From Eriocheir sinensis (taxonomy: Eukaryota > Arthropoda > Malacostraca > Decapoda > Varunidae), in the NCBI RefSeq assembly GCF_024679095.1, contig NC_066528.1:18725620-18789619 (forward strand): 64,000 bases of DNA, written 5' to 3'. Position numbers and translations under genes: made by a program. Under the pieces are notes generated by a model. It was given only the letters and a program-made list of their open reading frames with translations, did not search any database and was not told where the DNA came from. Shown piece by piece: positions 50,546 to 63,865 of this stretch (position 1 is its first letter; every line of letters starts with the position of its first letter).

Positions 50546-50796
50546 ATCTGGCAAAGCTGGATTCTGGATATGGGGTTGCATGAACAGATGAGTTGGGGGG
50601 GGTGTTTAGGGGTGTAAGGGGATATGTTAGAGAGTAAGGATGTTTTGTATAGGTGTGTGAGTGTGTAGGATGTGTGTGGGTGGAGTGCGAGGGGATGTGT
50701 AAGGATGCTGTGTGGAATGTTCTGAGTACGAGGATCTGGTAACTTTGGATGTTTCGGAGCAGCGGGGAGCGAGTCTTGGCGGCGCGATGCTCACCA

Positions 50797-51068
50797 GCCA
50801 ATCAGCGTGCGGGGTCCGAGTCACGTGATCCGGGCAGCCAATGGGAGTAAGTCACTATCACGGACCAACCCGCACTGCCCTCCCGCGTGGCTTTCACTGC
50901 CGGGAGCATCATGTCGAGGAGTGACGAGATACTTGACACTTTATAGATGTAACTTATGGACTAGTGATCAGTGACGGCCCTCGTAAGCTTAACATAGGAA
51001 GGGAGAGCGTTTGTGTTACCCTGGGAAGGACGTGGACCTCTACAGCAGCAAGTAAACTGATTTTAAAG
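50797..51068 (+). promoter_or_regulatory. CCAAT/E-box promoter and non-coding first exon of a second gene
   Basis: GCCAATCAG (CCAAT 50798-50802) and GCCAATGGG (50838-50842) bracket CACGTG (50822-50827) in a GC-rich, non-repetitive island. Downstream is an 11-codon open frame (ATG in ATCATGTCGAGG near 50911, stop TAG) that would be an upstream ORF. A strong donor, ttttaaag/gtgagt, has GT at 51069. Coding exons are not found in the window, so the gene may continue beyond 64000 or the call may be wrong. Confidence 0.45.
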
Positions 51069-52440
51069 GTGAGTTTTTGTGGTTTTTGTCCGTTTCTCGT
51101 GTTCTCGCCATTTCGTGTTTACCTCCATACCTAAGACGCTGGATAAGTAAGCTCCCCTCCTTTTAGTACTATCGCCGTTATCTCTTGTAAATTTGTCTTC
51201 CCCGAGCCTAGAAACAAGTAAATTTTCATCTTTTTAATTATGCTGCCGTTGTTTCACGCTCATCTCCATAGCTAAGTCTTGAGATGAGTGAGTTTTCCTC
51301 TTTTTAAGTACTTCTGCCGCCTCCTGTCGTGAACTTATCTTCCCTGAGCTTAGAAACAAGTAAATTTTCATCTTTTCAGTAATACCGCCGTTTCATGCTC
51401 ATCTCCATAGCTAAGTCTTGAGATGAGTGAGTTTTCCTCCTTTTAAGTACGATCTGCCGCCTCCTGTCGTAAACTTATCTTCCCTGAGCTTAGAAACAAG
51501 TAAATTCTCATCATTTCAGTAATACCGCCGTTGTTTCATGACCATCTAAATAGCTAAGTCTTGAGATGAGTGAGTTTTCCTCTTTTTAAGTACTTCTGCC
51601 GCCTCCTGTCGTAAACTTATCTTCCCTGAGCCTAGAAACAAGTAAATTTTCATCTTTTCAGTAATACCGCCGTTGTTTCATGACCATCTCCATAACTAAG
51701 TCTTGAGATGAGTGAGTTTTCCTCCTTTTAGTACCTCCGCAGCCTCCTGTCGTAAACTTATCTTCCCTGAGCCTAGAAACAAGTAAATTTTCATCTTTTC
51801 AGTAATGCCGCTGTTGTTTCATGCCCACCTCCATAGCTAAGTCTTGAGATGAGTGAGTTTTCCTCCTTTTAGTACCTCCGCAGCCTCCTGTAGTAAACTT
51901 ATCTTCCCTGAGCTTAGAAACAAGTAAATTCTCATCTTTTCAGTAATACCGCCGTTGTTTCATGCTCATCTCCATAGCTGAGTCTTGAGATGAGTGAGTT
52001 TTCCTCCTTTTAGTACCTCCGCAGCCTCCTGTCGTGAACTTATCTTCCCTGAGCCGAGATATTAAGTAAATTTTCATCTTTTTCATTACTACGGTTGCCA
52101 TTCCGCGCTGATACCCGCACCTAAGCCTCGAGGTGAGTTAGTATAGTTTCCCTCTCTTCATTGCTTCCGCTCCACCACTAATCTTTCCCATGGCTAGAAA
52201 CATTGAAACAAGTAAATTTTCGTCTTTTTCATTACTGCCTTCGCCATTCCGTGCTGACATCCGCACCTAAGCCTCGAGATGAGTTAGTATAGTTTCCCTC
52301 TTCATTGCTTCCGCCGCTACCTCGTATCTTCCCTGAGCCGAGATACAAGTAAATTTTCAGCTTTTTCAATGCCACCTCTTCTTGACTTCCCTTCCCTCAT
52401 TAAGCCCGGAGGTAAATAAGTATGAGTTTCCCCTATTTCA
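51069..52440 (+). repeat. About 141-bp tandem array of donor-like units
   Basis: Eight to nine units each containing TCTTGAGATGAGTGAGTTTT (at 51275, 51415, 51557, 51699, 51840, 51981 and weaker later) and GAGCCTAGAAACAAGTAAAT. Both phrases resemble exon-end/donor junctions (GTGAGT, AAGTAAAT). The array starts right at the putative first-exon donor. Confidence 0.85.
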
Positions 52441-52449
52441 ATACTATTA

Positions 52450-53040
52450 AAGTCTCCCCCTAATTAAACCCCTGGATAAGTTAGTTTCCCTATTTTAATA
52501 CCACCACCTCCACCACCACCACCTCTTGAATAAGTATAAGTTTCCCCTATTTCAATACTACTCTTGAACCATACTCTTGAATAAGTATACAATATACAGT
52601 ATACAATTCAATACTACTCTTGAATACTACTCTTTAATAAGTATAAGTTTCCCCTATTTCAATACTACTCTTGAATACTACTCTTCAATAAGTAAACAAT
52701 ATACAGTATACAATTCAATACTACTCTTGAATACTACTCTTTAATAAGTATAAGTTTCCCCTATTTCAATACTACTCTTGAATACTACTCTTGAATAAGT
52801 ATAAGTTTCCCCTATTTCAATACTACTCTTGAATACTACTCTTGAATAAGTATACAACATCCACTATACAATTCAATACTACTCTTGAATACTACTCTTG
52901 AATAAGTATAAGTTTCCCCTATTTCAATACTACTCTTGAATACTACTCTTTAATAAGTATAAGTTTCCCCTATTTCAATACTACTAAAGTCACCCCCTTA
53001 TTAAACCGCTGGATAAGTCAGTTTCCCTCATTTCAATACC
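52450..53040. repeat. About 50-bp tandem array
   Basis: TTTCCCCTATTTCAATACTA, CTCTTGAATACTACTC and AATAAGTATAAG phrases repeated about ten times. Confidence 0.85.
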
Positions 53041-53234
53041 ACCACCACCACCACCACCTCTTGTATATTTCCCTTCGCTGAGTCTCAATGTAATTATTTC
53101 TTCATCCTTTCAATACCACCGCCACTTGTAATCTTATCTTCGCTGAACATAGAACCAAATACATTTCCCTCTCACTGCCGTCACCACATCACGTAAACTT
53201 ACCCTTCCTGAGCCTCGAAACATATAGATTGATA

Positions 53235-53480
53235 TTATAAGACACTCGCCTCTCACATCAGTTATTTCTAAAGGTCAAAGAGGGGGTCAGTCGGGTTCTA
53301 ATGAGTGTTTCTTCAGGTTCACGGTACAGAAGAAGACTCACTCTACCACCGGGGTCATAAAACTACCCCTGGAAATGCCCACAACTCCTACGAAAGCCTT
53401 GTCAATTATGTGTTCTTGGGCTGTGATATATCTTGTAATACGACTTATAATTTCCCCACCTATAGTATAGCCGCCTGCCC
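53235..53480 (-). mobile_element. MITE family A, single-module copy
   Basis: Reverse orientation, starting GATATTATAAGACACTCGCC and ending ATATATCTTGTAATACGACT, which are imperfect inverted ends. It holds one central module (GTTCACGGTACAGAAGAAGA, GGAAATGCCCACAACTCCTA). About 240 bp, apparently the unexpanded form of the element. Confidence 0.7.
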
Positions 53481-53579
53481 GCCTCATCATGCAATTCTCT
53501 ATCCCGTAGCAAGATAAGTCAAGTTTGCTATAGTTTCCCCTCCCAGAGCCCCAAGTACCGTGTTCCTTTGCGGTTTCAA

Positions 53580-53599
53580 CAGGTTCTGACAGGCAAGAC

Positions 53600-53643
<44 letters not shown>

Positions 53644-54480
53644 TCGTACACCTGGCAGAGCTACAAGGCCTAGTTAACTGATCTGCCGCTAGGGTACTTT
53701 TCAGGGTCTACTGTGATATTCTTGCCCTCCACTTCTAATCATTTTCTACGGGTTAACCTTTGCTTTCTATGGTCATTATTCCTTTGTATTATTAAGTATG
53801 TTGTGTTAGAGTATCTGCTTATTGCCTGACTGATCCTCCGTGATGGTTATCTAACTCAGCCCTCCGCCGTCGAGCACGATAATCTGATCAGTTTTTAGGG
53901 AGGTAAATTTATTCTTTCCTCTCGCTCATAACTCATCGCTAATTAAAGGTTGTGGCAATAAGCATAACTGAGTGTCGTTATTTGTGCGCGTGGAACTGTT
54001 TTTGGGAAGAAATTCGGTAATGTTATGGTCTGAGTACGACACTCTTGTAACATCGTACCTGCTCCTGCTCAGCGCTCAACCCTTACTCGAGTTCGATAAT
54101 CTGGTTAGTTTATAGGAACGTTAATTTATCCTTTCCACTCGTACTAAAGCATCAGTAATTAGCGGTTTTGGTAATTAGTAAGATTGCGTATCGTTATTTA
54201 CAAGGGTGGGAGAGCTGTGGGCCAGAATCTAGGATATATTATGTTCTGGGTACGATAGTTTATGAGCATCGTACCTCCCTCATCTATTCGTCGTCTGCAG
54301 TCCAAACACAACACTGAGTGATGACCATTTCGCTATTATTTAAAGCTTAACCCGCGAGATTTCGTTCTTAGTGCCACTGATACTTAACGCCAACTCTACA
54401 CAGCGTATGAGAGTGCATGCTGGACTAGACAGGACACCGACAACCCAAGGAGAGCTCCCTGCAAGTCGAAATAAAGGTAA
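53580..54480. repeat. (GA)n and diverged repeat family C, copies 2 and 3
   Basis: (GA)n at 53602-53642. Copies of family C at 53850-54060 and 54085-54270 share CGATAATCTG, TAATTTATTCTTTCC-like, GTCGTTATTT and TCTGAGTACGA phrases with moderate divergence. 54280-54480 is single-copy and ends in a weak donor-like AAATAAAG/gtaaat. Confidence 0.5.
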
Positions 54481-54921
54481 ATTTGAATAATTATGTGATA
54501 TATGACACCCCCCCCCACCCTGTTGCGCCGACTAAACGAAACTTTCCACCTTTTTGCACGCCCCACCCATTATCTGTCACCTCCACTCACAGTCATTCAC
54601 TCAAACACCTTCAACATTATTTAAGAACGTACTCAGTCTATCGAGGGCGTATGGGAGTTCCTGGTTGGGCTGGTGATGTGTTATATAGGGCAGTAGGCAC
54701 TAGGGTATATGAATTAACTCCGTGGCTGAACGCAGAATCTTGTGGCCATGTTTTGTATGTATTTGAGGGAGTATATATTTGTGGGTTGCGATTTTTATGT
54801 CATTATTTCGTTATTTTCAAGGGGGACGAGCCGGGGACTCTGTGAATGGGTCTTTTCATGAAGTTGATTAATTAATTTTGATTGGCTTAGGGAATGATGT
54901 TGAGTGAGTGAGTGCTTTCTT

Positions 54922-55013
<92 letters not shown>

Positions 55014-55560
55014 GGAGCATCCCTACCCATCCCTTCCCCTTTTTGCTCCCCCAGCCTCTCTCTCCTCCTCCCCTTCCCACTCTTTTTCATCCCCGGGACC
55101 CCAGCATCCCTTCTCAGCATCCTTCTCTTCCCTTGTTCCTTCCCCAACCTCTTCATCCTTTAGCTTTTCACTACCTCTTCCCCCCAATCCCCAGCATCCT
55201 TATTCCCCATCCTTCCCTCCCCAGCCCCTCTCCCCTTCAGTCTCTCTCTCCCTCTCCTCTTCTTACCCCTTTCCTCTCTCCCTCTTCCCCCCAATCCCCA
55301 GCATCCTTATTCCCCATCCTTCTCTCCCCAGCCCCTCTCCCCTTCAGTCTCTCTCTCCCTCTCCTCTTCTTACCCCTTTCCTCTCTCCCTCTTCCCCCCA
55401 ATCCCCAGCATCCTATTTCCCCATCTTTCACTCCCGACCCAGCCCCTCTTCCCTTCAGCCTCTCTCTCCCTCTCCTCTTCCTACTCCCCTTCCCCCCCAC
55501 CCCCCCGCATCCCTCCCCATCCTCCCCTTCTTCAGCCTCAAACACTCGACAAGGCAGCGA
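54480..55560. repeat. (TG)n/(GA)n and about 119-bp pyrimidine minisatellite
   Basis: 54480-54900 holds no recognisable gene. (TG)n then (GA)n at 54926-55008. Four copies of a C/T-rich unit with CCCCAATCCCCAGCATCC and CCTCTCCCCTTCAGTCTCTC at 55160-55530. Confidence 0.85.
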
Positions 55561-55897
55561 GCGTGGGAGGTCAAATATGTGATACCTTTCAGTTTTGTTA
55601 ATCTGAGTGGCAATTATTGCATTAAAAAGACCGCGAACTGCCAGCCAGCGGAAAGTTTCTTGATGGGTGGTTGTTGTCGGTTCGCCATGAATGTTGTTGT
55701 GCATGTTTTAGAGGTTCATAATGAGGTGACTGCGAAGTGTTATTACCGTTGTTTGTGGAGTTGTTTGCTTGTTGGTGTTATTAAGGGAAGTGGGTCAGGC
55801 AGGCAGTCAGTGTGTTTGTGTGTGTTTGAAAAGGTATGTTAAAAATGATAAGAAAAAAATGTAATTGTATATATATAGAGTGTGTGTATGTGTGTGT

Positions 55898-55933
<36 letters not shown>

Positions 55934-55971
55934 AGGCCTAACAACCCAAACTTAATTGTTCTTAAAGGTGG

Positions 55972-56068
<97 letters not shown>

Positions 56069-56131
56069 GCTTCTTTTCTTCCTGCCTCCCTCCCTCCCTC
56101 CCTCCCTTCCTTCCTTCCTTCCTTCCTTCCT

Positions 56132-56192
<61 letters not shown>

Positions 56193-56963
56193 TCCTTCCT
56201 TCCTTCCTCCCTCCCTCCCTTCTTTCCTTCTTTCCTTCCTTCCTTGGGACAAAATGAGACTAATATTTTTTTGTTAGAGAGGAAAAAACAAGGAAAAGGA
56301 GGAAAATAGGAAAAATAAAGAGAAGGGGAGTTTATAATAATAATAATAGTAGTAGTGGTTTATAGTAATAGTAACAGTTTATAGTTATGATAATAGTAAT
56401 AGTTTATAGTAATGATAATAGGAGAGGAAAATAAGGGAAAAGAATAAAAATGGCAAAAGAGGAAGTTAGTAAAGAGTGAAAAAGGAAATGAGAATGAAAA
56501 TATAAATGAATGAAATAAAAAAAAGGAAAATATGTGAGAAAAAAATGAGAAAAAAAGTGAAAAGGAAAAAAAATAAGAAAAAAGAAATAAGTGAAAAAAG
56601 AAAGAAAATTAAAGTATGAATGAGCGAAAAGAATGAAGGGGCAACACAGAGGAAAGTTAGTAAAGTTAGTAAAGAGTTAAAAAAAAAATGTGAAAATATA
56701 AATAAATACAACTACGCCGTATTTTTTGCCCCCAACGCTGCTGCATCAGAAAACATAAAAAAGAAGGAAAAAAAATCGAGGGGAGGATATTCCTTTATTT
56801 TTTGCATGTGTTTATTGTTTTTTTTTATATACTGAGATAATTGTGTAAAATGAGGTAGCGATGTTTTTTTTTATTTCTTTGTTTTCTCTTGACGTGTTTT
56901 ATATCTTTATTTGTGTGTTTTTTTATATATATTTCTTTGTGTGATATGTTAGTGGTGATTCCT

Positions 56964-57028
<65 letters not shown>

Positions 57029-57043
57029 CATACATACATACAA

Positions 57044-57092
<49 letters not shown>

Positions 57093-57122
57093 TAGAGAGA
57101 CAAAGACAGACAGACGCGCGCA

Positions 57123-57172
<50 letters not shown>

Positions 57173-57536
57173 TATACATGCACACATAAATACAGCCATG
57201 CATAATAAACAAACGTTCGTGCATGTATCATTTAAACGTTTATATTTCAGGTCATCTGTTTCTATATTCCAGAGTGAAATATTCCGCCATTAAATTCTAG
57301 TGCTCCACCGCCATTGCCTTCCCCTCCTCCTCCTCCTCCTCTTCCTCTTCCTCTTCCTCCGACTCTTCCTCCTCCATCACCACCACTATAACTATTAAAT
57401 ATCTTCACCACCACCATCGCCACCACCACCATCACCATCGCCACCATCACCACCACCACCATCACCATCACCATCACCACCACCCACATACAATCTATCA
57501 TGACTAATATACCCGTAATATGTATACCTAAGTTGT

Positions 57537-57594
<58 letters not shown>

Positions 57595-58380
57595 GTTATT
57601 ATTTTTTTTCTCTCATCGTTAGTGATATTTCAACCTGTCAACAAAATTACGTCTCTTTGCACTAATATTCTTCATTCTTGCAACTTTTTTTTTTTTTTTT
57701 TTACTTTTTTTTACAGCAAGGAGACAGTTCAAAGGCGTAAAAAGAACAGTAATGAAAAAAAAAGCCCGCTAATACCTAAACCTAATCATTGCCAGTCTTC
57801 CAATACAATCAATTCACTCTCTACTCATCATCAGTACCAACACAATCTCCATCAGCCTGTCAACACAACCTCTAAGTCTTCTCCTAACACAACAACAACA
57901 CACGTCCGTCCATTTCATTCAAGGAAACAAGACCTTGGGAGCGTCACCAAGTCCTCTCTGCCCTGACGCTCCTCTTTAGGCTACAAGGCATATGTTCAGA
58001 GTTGTCTCGTCCTGCAATTTTCATTTCGGCTGCTCGGCTTGTTTTTGGAAGGTCCCCGATCGTTGCCTGGCGTCGGTGGAGGTGGAGGAACAGGAGGAGA
58101 GGAGGGGTAGGAGTAGGAGGGTATGAGGAGGAGGTTCTGTTGGTGAGGGGAAGGCGGGATGGGAGTGGAGAGAGGGGAGTACTAGTTTCTTAAAGCAGAG
58201 GACACATATGCTTTTGGTGGAGGTGTGTGTGTGGGAGACTGAGGGGGAGAAGGGGAAGGGAGAGGGCGTGTGGGTGTGTGTAGGAGTGTTTTTCGAGGGA
58301 CTGGACGTGAATGGGTTATATTAGGAACGTGTTAAGGGGTGAAAAAGGTGAATAGGAAAGGGAGGGGAAGTACAAGGGAC
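55560..58380. repeat. Mixed microsatellites and A-rich DNA
   Basis: (TG)n 55878-55932; (CT)n 55973-56065 and 56134-56188 with CCTT runs; A/T-rich 56270-56880; (GA)n 56968-57026; (CA)n 57045-57090 and 57124-57170; CCT/CAC repeats 57320-57480; (CTA)n 57534-57594; dispersed TAGCGGGCTTTTTT element, minus strand, 57688-57775. 57780-58380 is single-copy with no recognisable gene. Confidence 0.8.
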
Positions 58381-59480
58381 GAGTAGGGAAGGAAAACAAG
58401 GGAAGAAATGTGAATGAAATTGTGAAGGGCTAAGAAAAGGGTTAACTAACATTAGGGAAAGTTTATATAGAGAGGGAGAGGAAGAGAATGGTATGGAAAG
58501 GAGGACAAGGGAAAGGCAGTGAAAGATGAGAAAGACGAAGAAGAAAGAGTGAATGAAATAGTGAAGGGCTAAGAAAAGGGGTAACTTGCATAAAGGGAAA
58601 GTTTATATAGAGAGGGAGAGGAAGAGAAAGGTATGGAAATGAAAAGGATGGAGAGAAGGACAAGGAAAAGGCAGTGAAAGATGAGAAAGACGAGGAACAA
58701 AGAGTGAATGAAATAGTGAAGGGCTAAGAAAAGGGGTAACTAGCATAAAGGAAAAGTTACATAGAGAGGGAGTGGAAGAGAAAGGTATGGAAATGAAAAG
58801 GAGGGAGAGGAAGAACAAGGAAAAGGCAGTGAAAGATGATAAAGACGAAGAACAAAGAGTGAATGAAATAGTGAAGGGCTTAGAAAAGGGGTAACTAGCA
58901 TAAAGGAAAAGTTACATAGAGAGGGAGAGGAAGAGAAAGGTATGGAAATGAAAAGGAGGGAGAGAAGGACAAGGAAAAGGCAGTGAAAGATGAGAAAGAC
59001 GAGGAACAAAGAGTGATTGAAATAGTAAAGGGCTAAGAAAAGGGATAACTAGCATAAGAGAAATTTAATATAGAGAGGAAGAGAAGAGAAAGGTATGGAA
59101 ATGAAAAGGAGGGAGAGGAAGAACAAGGAAAAGGCAGTGAAAGATAATAAAGACGAGGAACAAAGAGTGAATGAAATATTGAAGGGCTAAGAAAAGGGAT
59201 AACTTGCATAAAGGGAAAGTTTATATAGAGAGGAAGAGGAAGAGAAAGGTATGGAAATGAAAAGGAGGGGGAGAAGAACAAGGAAAAGGCAGGGAAAGAG
59301 GAGAAAGACGAGGAACAAAGAGTGAATGAAATAGTGAAGGGCTTAGAAAAGGGGTAACTAGCATAAGAGAAAGTATATATAGAGAGGAAGAGGAAGAGAA
59401 TGGTATGGAAACGAAAAGGAGGGAGAGGAAGAACAAGGGAAAGACAATGAAAGAGGAGAAAGACGAAGAACATAAGAGAA
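58380..59480. repeat. About 150-bp purine-rich tandem repeat, seven copies
   Basis: Units share GAATGAAATAGTGAAGGGCT, AAGAAAAGGGGTAACTAGCA and GGTATGGAAATGAAAAGGAG. Open frames on the minus strand are repeat translations. Confidence 0.9.
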
Positions 59481-59559
59481 GGGTAGGGAAAGAAAAGAAA
59501 GCTAAAAGAGTGAAGAAAATAATGAAGAAAGGAAGAAAATGGGGAAATACCAAAAAAGA

Positions 59560-60010
59560 TAGCCAGTCACTCAGTCACTCACTCCCTCATTCGGTAAAAC
59601 AAACAGTCATTTTGATTCACTCTAGACACAGTCATCTTTTGCCAGTTACAGTCACTCGGATAATCAGTGAGTCATCCATTCAGTCAGCCAGTCAAATATA
59701 TTCATACAGTCATTCCGGTGTGCAGTCAGTTCAGTCACCTTTCCCACTCATATACCAACCAGTCAGTCAGTCAGTCAGTCAGATACTCACATAAACAGTC
59801 ATTTAATTGGTCAGTTAATTAGCTACTTTTCCCGCTCAAATATCAGTCGGCGAACCTTCCAGTCAGTTAGTCAGTCAATCAGTCAGTCGTGTAATCAGTC
59901 AGCCAGTCAGTCAGTCAGACAGATACTCACAGAAGTAGTCACCCAGTCGGACAGTCGGTTAATCAGTCACCCGAGCCAGTCAATTTATCCAGTTAGTTAG
60001 TCGGCCGATC
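59560..60010. repeat. (CAGT)n-type degenerate repeat
   Basis: Runs of CAGTCAGTCAGT interspersed with related CACTCA and CAGTTAGT phrases. Confidence 0.85.
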
Positions 60011-60074
60011 AATCAGACAGGAAGGCGAGCGAAGCGATGCAGGAGAGAGAGAGAGAGGAGGAGGAGGGACATGG

Positions 60075-60080
60075 GATAGA

Positions 60081-60170
<90 letters not shown>
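60075..60170. repeat. (CA)n microsatellite
   Basis: About 90 bp of perfect CA. 60200-60600 following is purine-rich and featureless. Confidence 0.9.
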
Positions 60171-60172
<2 letters not shown>

Positions 60173-60599
60173 CCCAATAACATCAGCACCAATAACAACA
60201 ACAACAACAACAATCTCTAACTGTTATGATTGAAATTCAGTTTAAAGGGACAGAATAGATGATGAGGAACGAATGGAAAGGGGAAGAAAGTGTTGAATAA
60301 AGGAAAGGAAAATAGGAGAGAATGAGGAAGAGAAGAAAATGGATAAAAATTAGGAAAGACGAAAGTCATATAGAATGAGAAAAGAGAGAAAGGGTTAGGA
60401 AAGAAAGGGAAAAAAAAGACAGGTAAGAAAGAGTAAAGGAAATAATAGAAAAAAACGAAGTATATTTATTTAGGGACAGGAAAAAAGAAAAATATGGAAA
60501 TAGGAGAAAACACATGTAGGAGGAGAAAGAAAGGGTATGATAGAAATAAAAAGGAAGGAGAAAACAGAAGAAAAAAAAAGAGATTAGAAGGGAGAAGAG

Positions 60600-61860
60600 G
60601 GAGATACAAGAGGAAGCTTATATAGAGGGATAAAGGAAGGGTAGGGAAAGAGAAAAGAAGAGGAAAACAGTGAAGAAAAGGATGAGTAAGGGAAGAGAAA
60701 GATAAATAGGAGAAAAATTATGTAAAAGGAGAAGAGAGGAAAGGTAGAGACAGAAAGAAAAGAAGGGAAAAAAACAAGCAATAAAAGAGTGAATCAGGGA
60801 AGAAGGGGAAATAAGATAAAGCTTGTGTCGAAGGAGAATACAGGAAGAGTAGAGACAGAGAAAGAAAAGAAGGAAAAAAACAAGCAAGAAAAGTGAATAA
60901 ATGAAGAAGGAGTAATAAGATAAAGCTTGTGTAGAAGGAGAAGAGAGGAAGAGTAGAGATAGAGAAAGAAAAGAAGGAAAAAAACAAGCAATAAAATAGT
61001 GAATCAGGGAAGAAGGAGAAATAAGATAAAGCTTGTGTAGAAGGAGAATAGAGGAAGAGTAGAGATAGAGAAAGAAAAGAAGGAAAAAAACAAGCAATAA
61101 AATAGTGAATCAGGGAAGAAGGAGAAATAAGATAAAGCTTGTGTCGAAGGAGAAGAGAGGAAAGGTAGAGATAGAGAAAGAAAAGAAGGGAAAACACAAG
61201 CAATAAAATAGTGAATCAGGGAAGAAGGAGAAATAAGACAAAGCTAGTGTCGAAGGAGAAGAGAGGAAGAGTAGAGACAGAAAGAAAAGAAGGAAAAAAA
61301 CAAGCAATAAAATAGTGAATCAGGGAAGAAGGAGAAATATGATAAAGCTTGTGTAGAAGGAGAAGGGAGGAAAGGTATGGATAGGAAGAAAGGAAAAAGA
61401 AAACAACGAAGAAAAGAGTGAATAAGGGAAGAAGGGGAAATAAGATAAAGCTTGTGTAGAAGGAGAAGAGAGGAAAGGTATGGATAGGACGAAAGGAAAA
61501 AGAAAACAACGAAGAAAAGAGTGAATAAGGGAAGAAGGGGAAATAAGAGAAAGCATGTGAAGAAGGAGAAAAGAGGAGAGGTATGGATAGGAAGAAGGGA
61601 AGGAGAAAAGAAATACGAAAAAAATAATTGAGGGAAGGAAAAAAGAAATAGAAAAAAAAAAAATCCGAGGTCTTGATGGTGAATAAAATAAAGGAGACAG
61701 AAGGAAAAGAGAAGAAAAATATGGACAGAAAGAAAGGAAGGAGAAAAGAAATACGAAAATAATAACTGAGGGAAGGAAAAGGAAACAGCAAAAAAAAAAA
61801 GAAAAAAAAATCCGAGGTCTTGATGGTGAAAAAAAAAAGGAAAATTAATGTTGAATGCTA
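60600..61860. repeat. Purine-rich tandem array of about 110-120 bp
   Basis: About ten units with AAACAAGCAATAAAATAGTG, AATCAGGGAAGAAGGAGAAA and GATAAAGCTTGTGTAGAAGG. A further duplication with TCCGAGGTCTTGATGGTGAA occurs at 61600-61850. Confidence 0.9.
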
Positions 61861-61929
61861 AAGGAAAAGAAATCATGCTTTACTAATTATTTTCAATCTG
61901 CATAATTAGCGTTTTCTTTTGGGGAGGGT

Positions 61930-61933
61930 ACGT

Positions 61934-61995
<62 letters not shown>

Positions 61996-62229
61996 AAGGG
62001 GGAAAGAGGGAAAAGGTATGACTGTTTGTGGGCTTGTGTGGGAGTGTGTGTATGTGTGTGTGTGTGTATGTGTGTGTGTGTATGTGTGTGTGTAACAGAG
62101 TCTATGTATGCACGTAAAACTCAAGTCCTTTATAAGCTTTGCGTGTACCGAGTAATTCTTTATTTTTCTCTAGTCCCAAAAAATCTTAATTAAAAAAAAC
62201 ACACACTGAAAAAAATATACATCCACCCA

Positions 62230-62325
<96 letters not shown>

Positions 62326-62330
62326 CCAAA
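61930..62330. repeat. (TG)n and (CA)n tracts
   Basis: TG runs 61936-61992 and 62045-62095, CA run 62233-62324, in opposite orientation and therefore able to pair. 62335-62520 is single-copy. Confidence 0.9.
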
Positions 62331-62524
62331 AAAGCGTATACATAATATCATTCTGTTTTCACTCTTCGTGCGTTCCCTGTTCCGCGAAGAGTCACACCAT
62401 GAATAAGGAATGAGCTAAGCACCAGAAAGCCGCTCTTTTCATCTGTCACCGCACACACTCTGCCTCGTCTCTTCTCCTTGTAATATTACGCTCAGAACAC
62501 AACGCTTGGATTATTTAGTGAGTG

Positions 62525-63085
62525 AAACTAGAACACTGAACAAGGCTACAAGAGGAGTTAGAGCAGACAGGGGGTTAGGAAACAAAGAGAGGGAACGGGG
62601 GGGAACCTAATTGATGCTTTGGAAGAGAGCTGATGTCGAGGAAAGAAAGATTTCGGTTGGGAAGGAACAAAAAGAAAGGGAACGTGATTGAAACTAGAAC
62701 ATTGAACAAGAGACGACAAAAGGGGTTAGGAGACAAGGAGAGGGAACTGGAGGGTAACTAACTGATGCTTTGGAAGAGAGCCGAGGTCGAGGAAAGAAAG
62801 ATTTCGGTTGGGAAGGAACGAAAAGAAAGGGAACGTGATTGAAACTAGAACATTGAACAAGAGACGACAAAAAGGGGTTAGAGCCAACAGGGATTATGAG
62901 ACGAGGGAAAGGCACTGGGAGGAATAGTGAAGAGGAAGAAAGGTTATCGTTGGGAAGAAATTAAAAAGGAAGGGAAGCTGGGGGCATTGAACAACAGACT
63001 AAAAAGGGTTTAGAGCAGACAGGGGGTTAGGAGACAAGGGATACGAGACTGGAGGTTAACGAATTGATGCTCTGGAAGGGGGTCG
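62525..63085. repeat. About 150-bp tandem repeat, three to four copies
   Basis: Units share GAAACTAGAACATTGAACAA, GGTTAGGAGACAAGG and GAAAGAAAGATTTCGGTTGG. Confidence 0.85.
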
Positions 63086-63234
63086 GGGTCGGGGGTCGGC
63101 TGGGGGCGGGCCGGGGAGCATGGAAACGTACCCATGGAGCAATTGAATTAAGTTTTCACACCCAATTTTACGTGAATGAGTTGCAAGCGACGAGACTGCA
63201 GACCTGAATATGCCGCAGTGGGGGGTAGGGGGGG

Positions 63235-63239
<5 letters not shown>

Positions 63240-63278
<39 letters not shown>

Positions 63279-63341
63279 TCTTAGGTGTAAATACCCAGAG
63301 ATAGTGAACGGCGGCAATCTGTCTCCGTAGAGTTTTATGCA

Positions 63342-63406
<65 letters not shown>

Positions 63407-63503
63407 TTCCAAGAAGGTGTTTTGTTCTCCTCTCTCATTTTATTCGCATTTCTGGTGTTGATTTTTGTGGTGTTTGAGTCACTACCACCATCACCACCAC
63501 TAT

Positions 63504-63560
<57 letters not shown>

Positions 63561-63865
63561 AGTACTCCACCACTATTTAAGTATGATTCGTCTACAACCA
63601 CCGCTACTACCACAATCATCACCACCATCATCACTACCATCATCAACCACCACCACCACCACCATCATCTATTTCATCTATCAACACCATTTCAATACCA
63701 TCATCTTTTACGATCAACACTACCACCACCATCACCACCATCACCACCACCACCATCACCACCATCACCACCACCACCATCACCACCACCACCATCACCA
63801 CCATCACCACCACCACCATCATCACCACCACCATCACCAGCACCACCACCACCACCAGTAACAAC
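63240..63865. repeat. (GA)n, (TG)n, (CTA)n and (CCA/TCA)n cluster
   Basis: GA run 63240-63274; TG/GA 63343-63405; CTA run 63502-63560; ACC/ATC trinucleotides 63600-63858. 63866-64000 shows nothing recognisable. Confidence 0.9.

Noticed and set aside
54420..54480. Alternative first exon ending AAATAAAG/gtaaat
   Set aside because: The donor is weak, no promoter motifs are seen nearby, and the resemblance to the 51068 donor is slight.
63583..63861. Poly-histidine open frame
   Set aside because: It is (CAC/CAT)n microsatellite translation, with equally open frames on the other strand.
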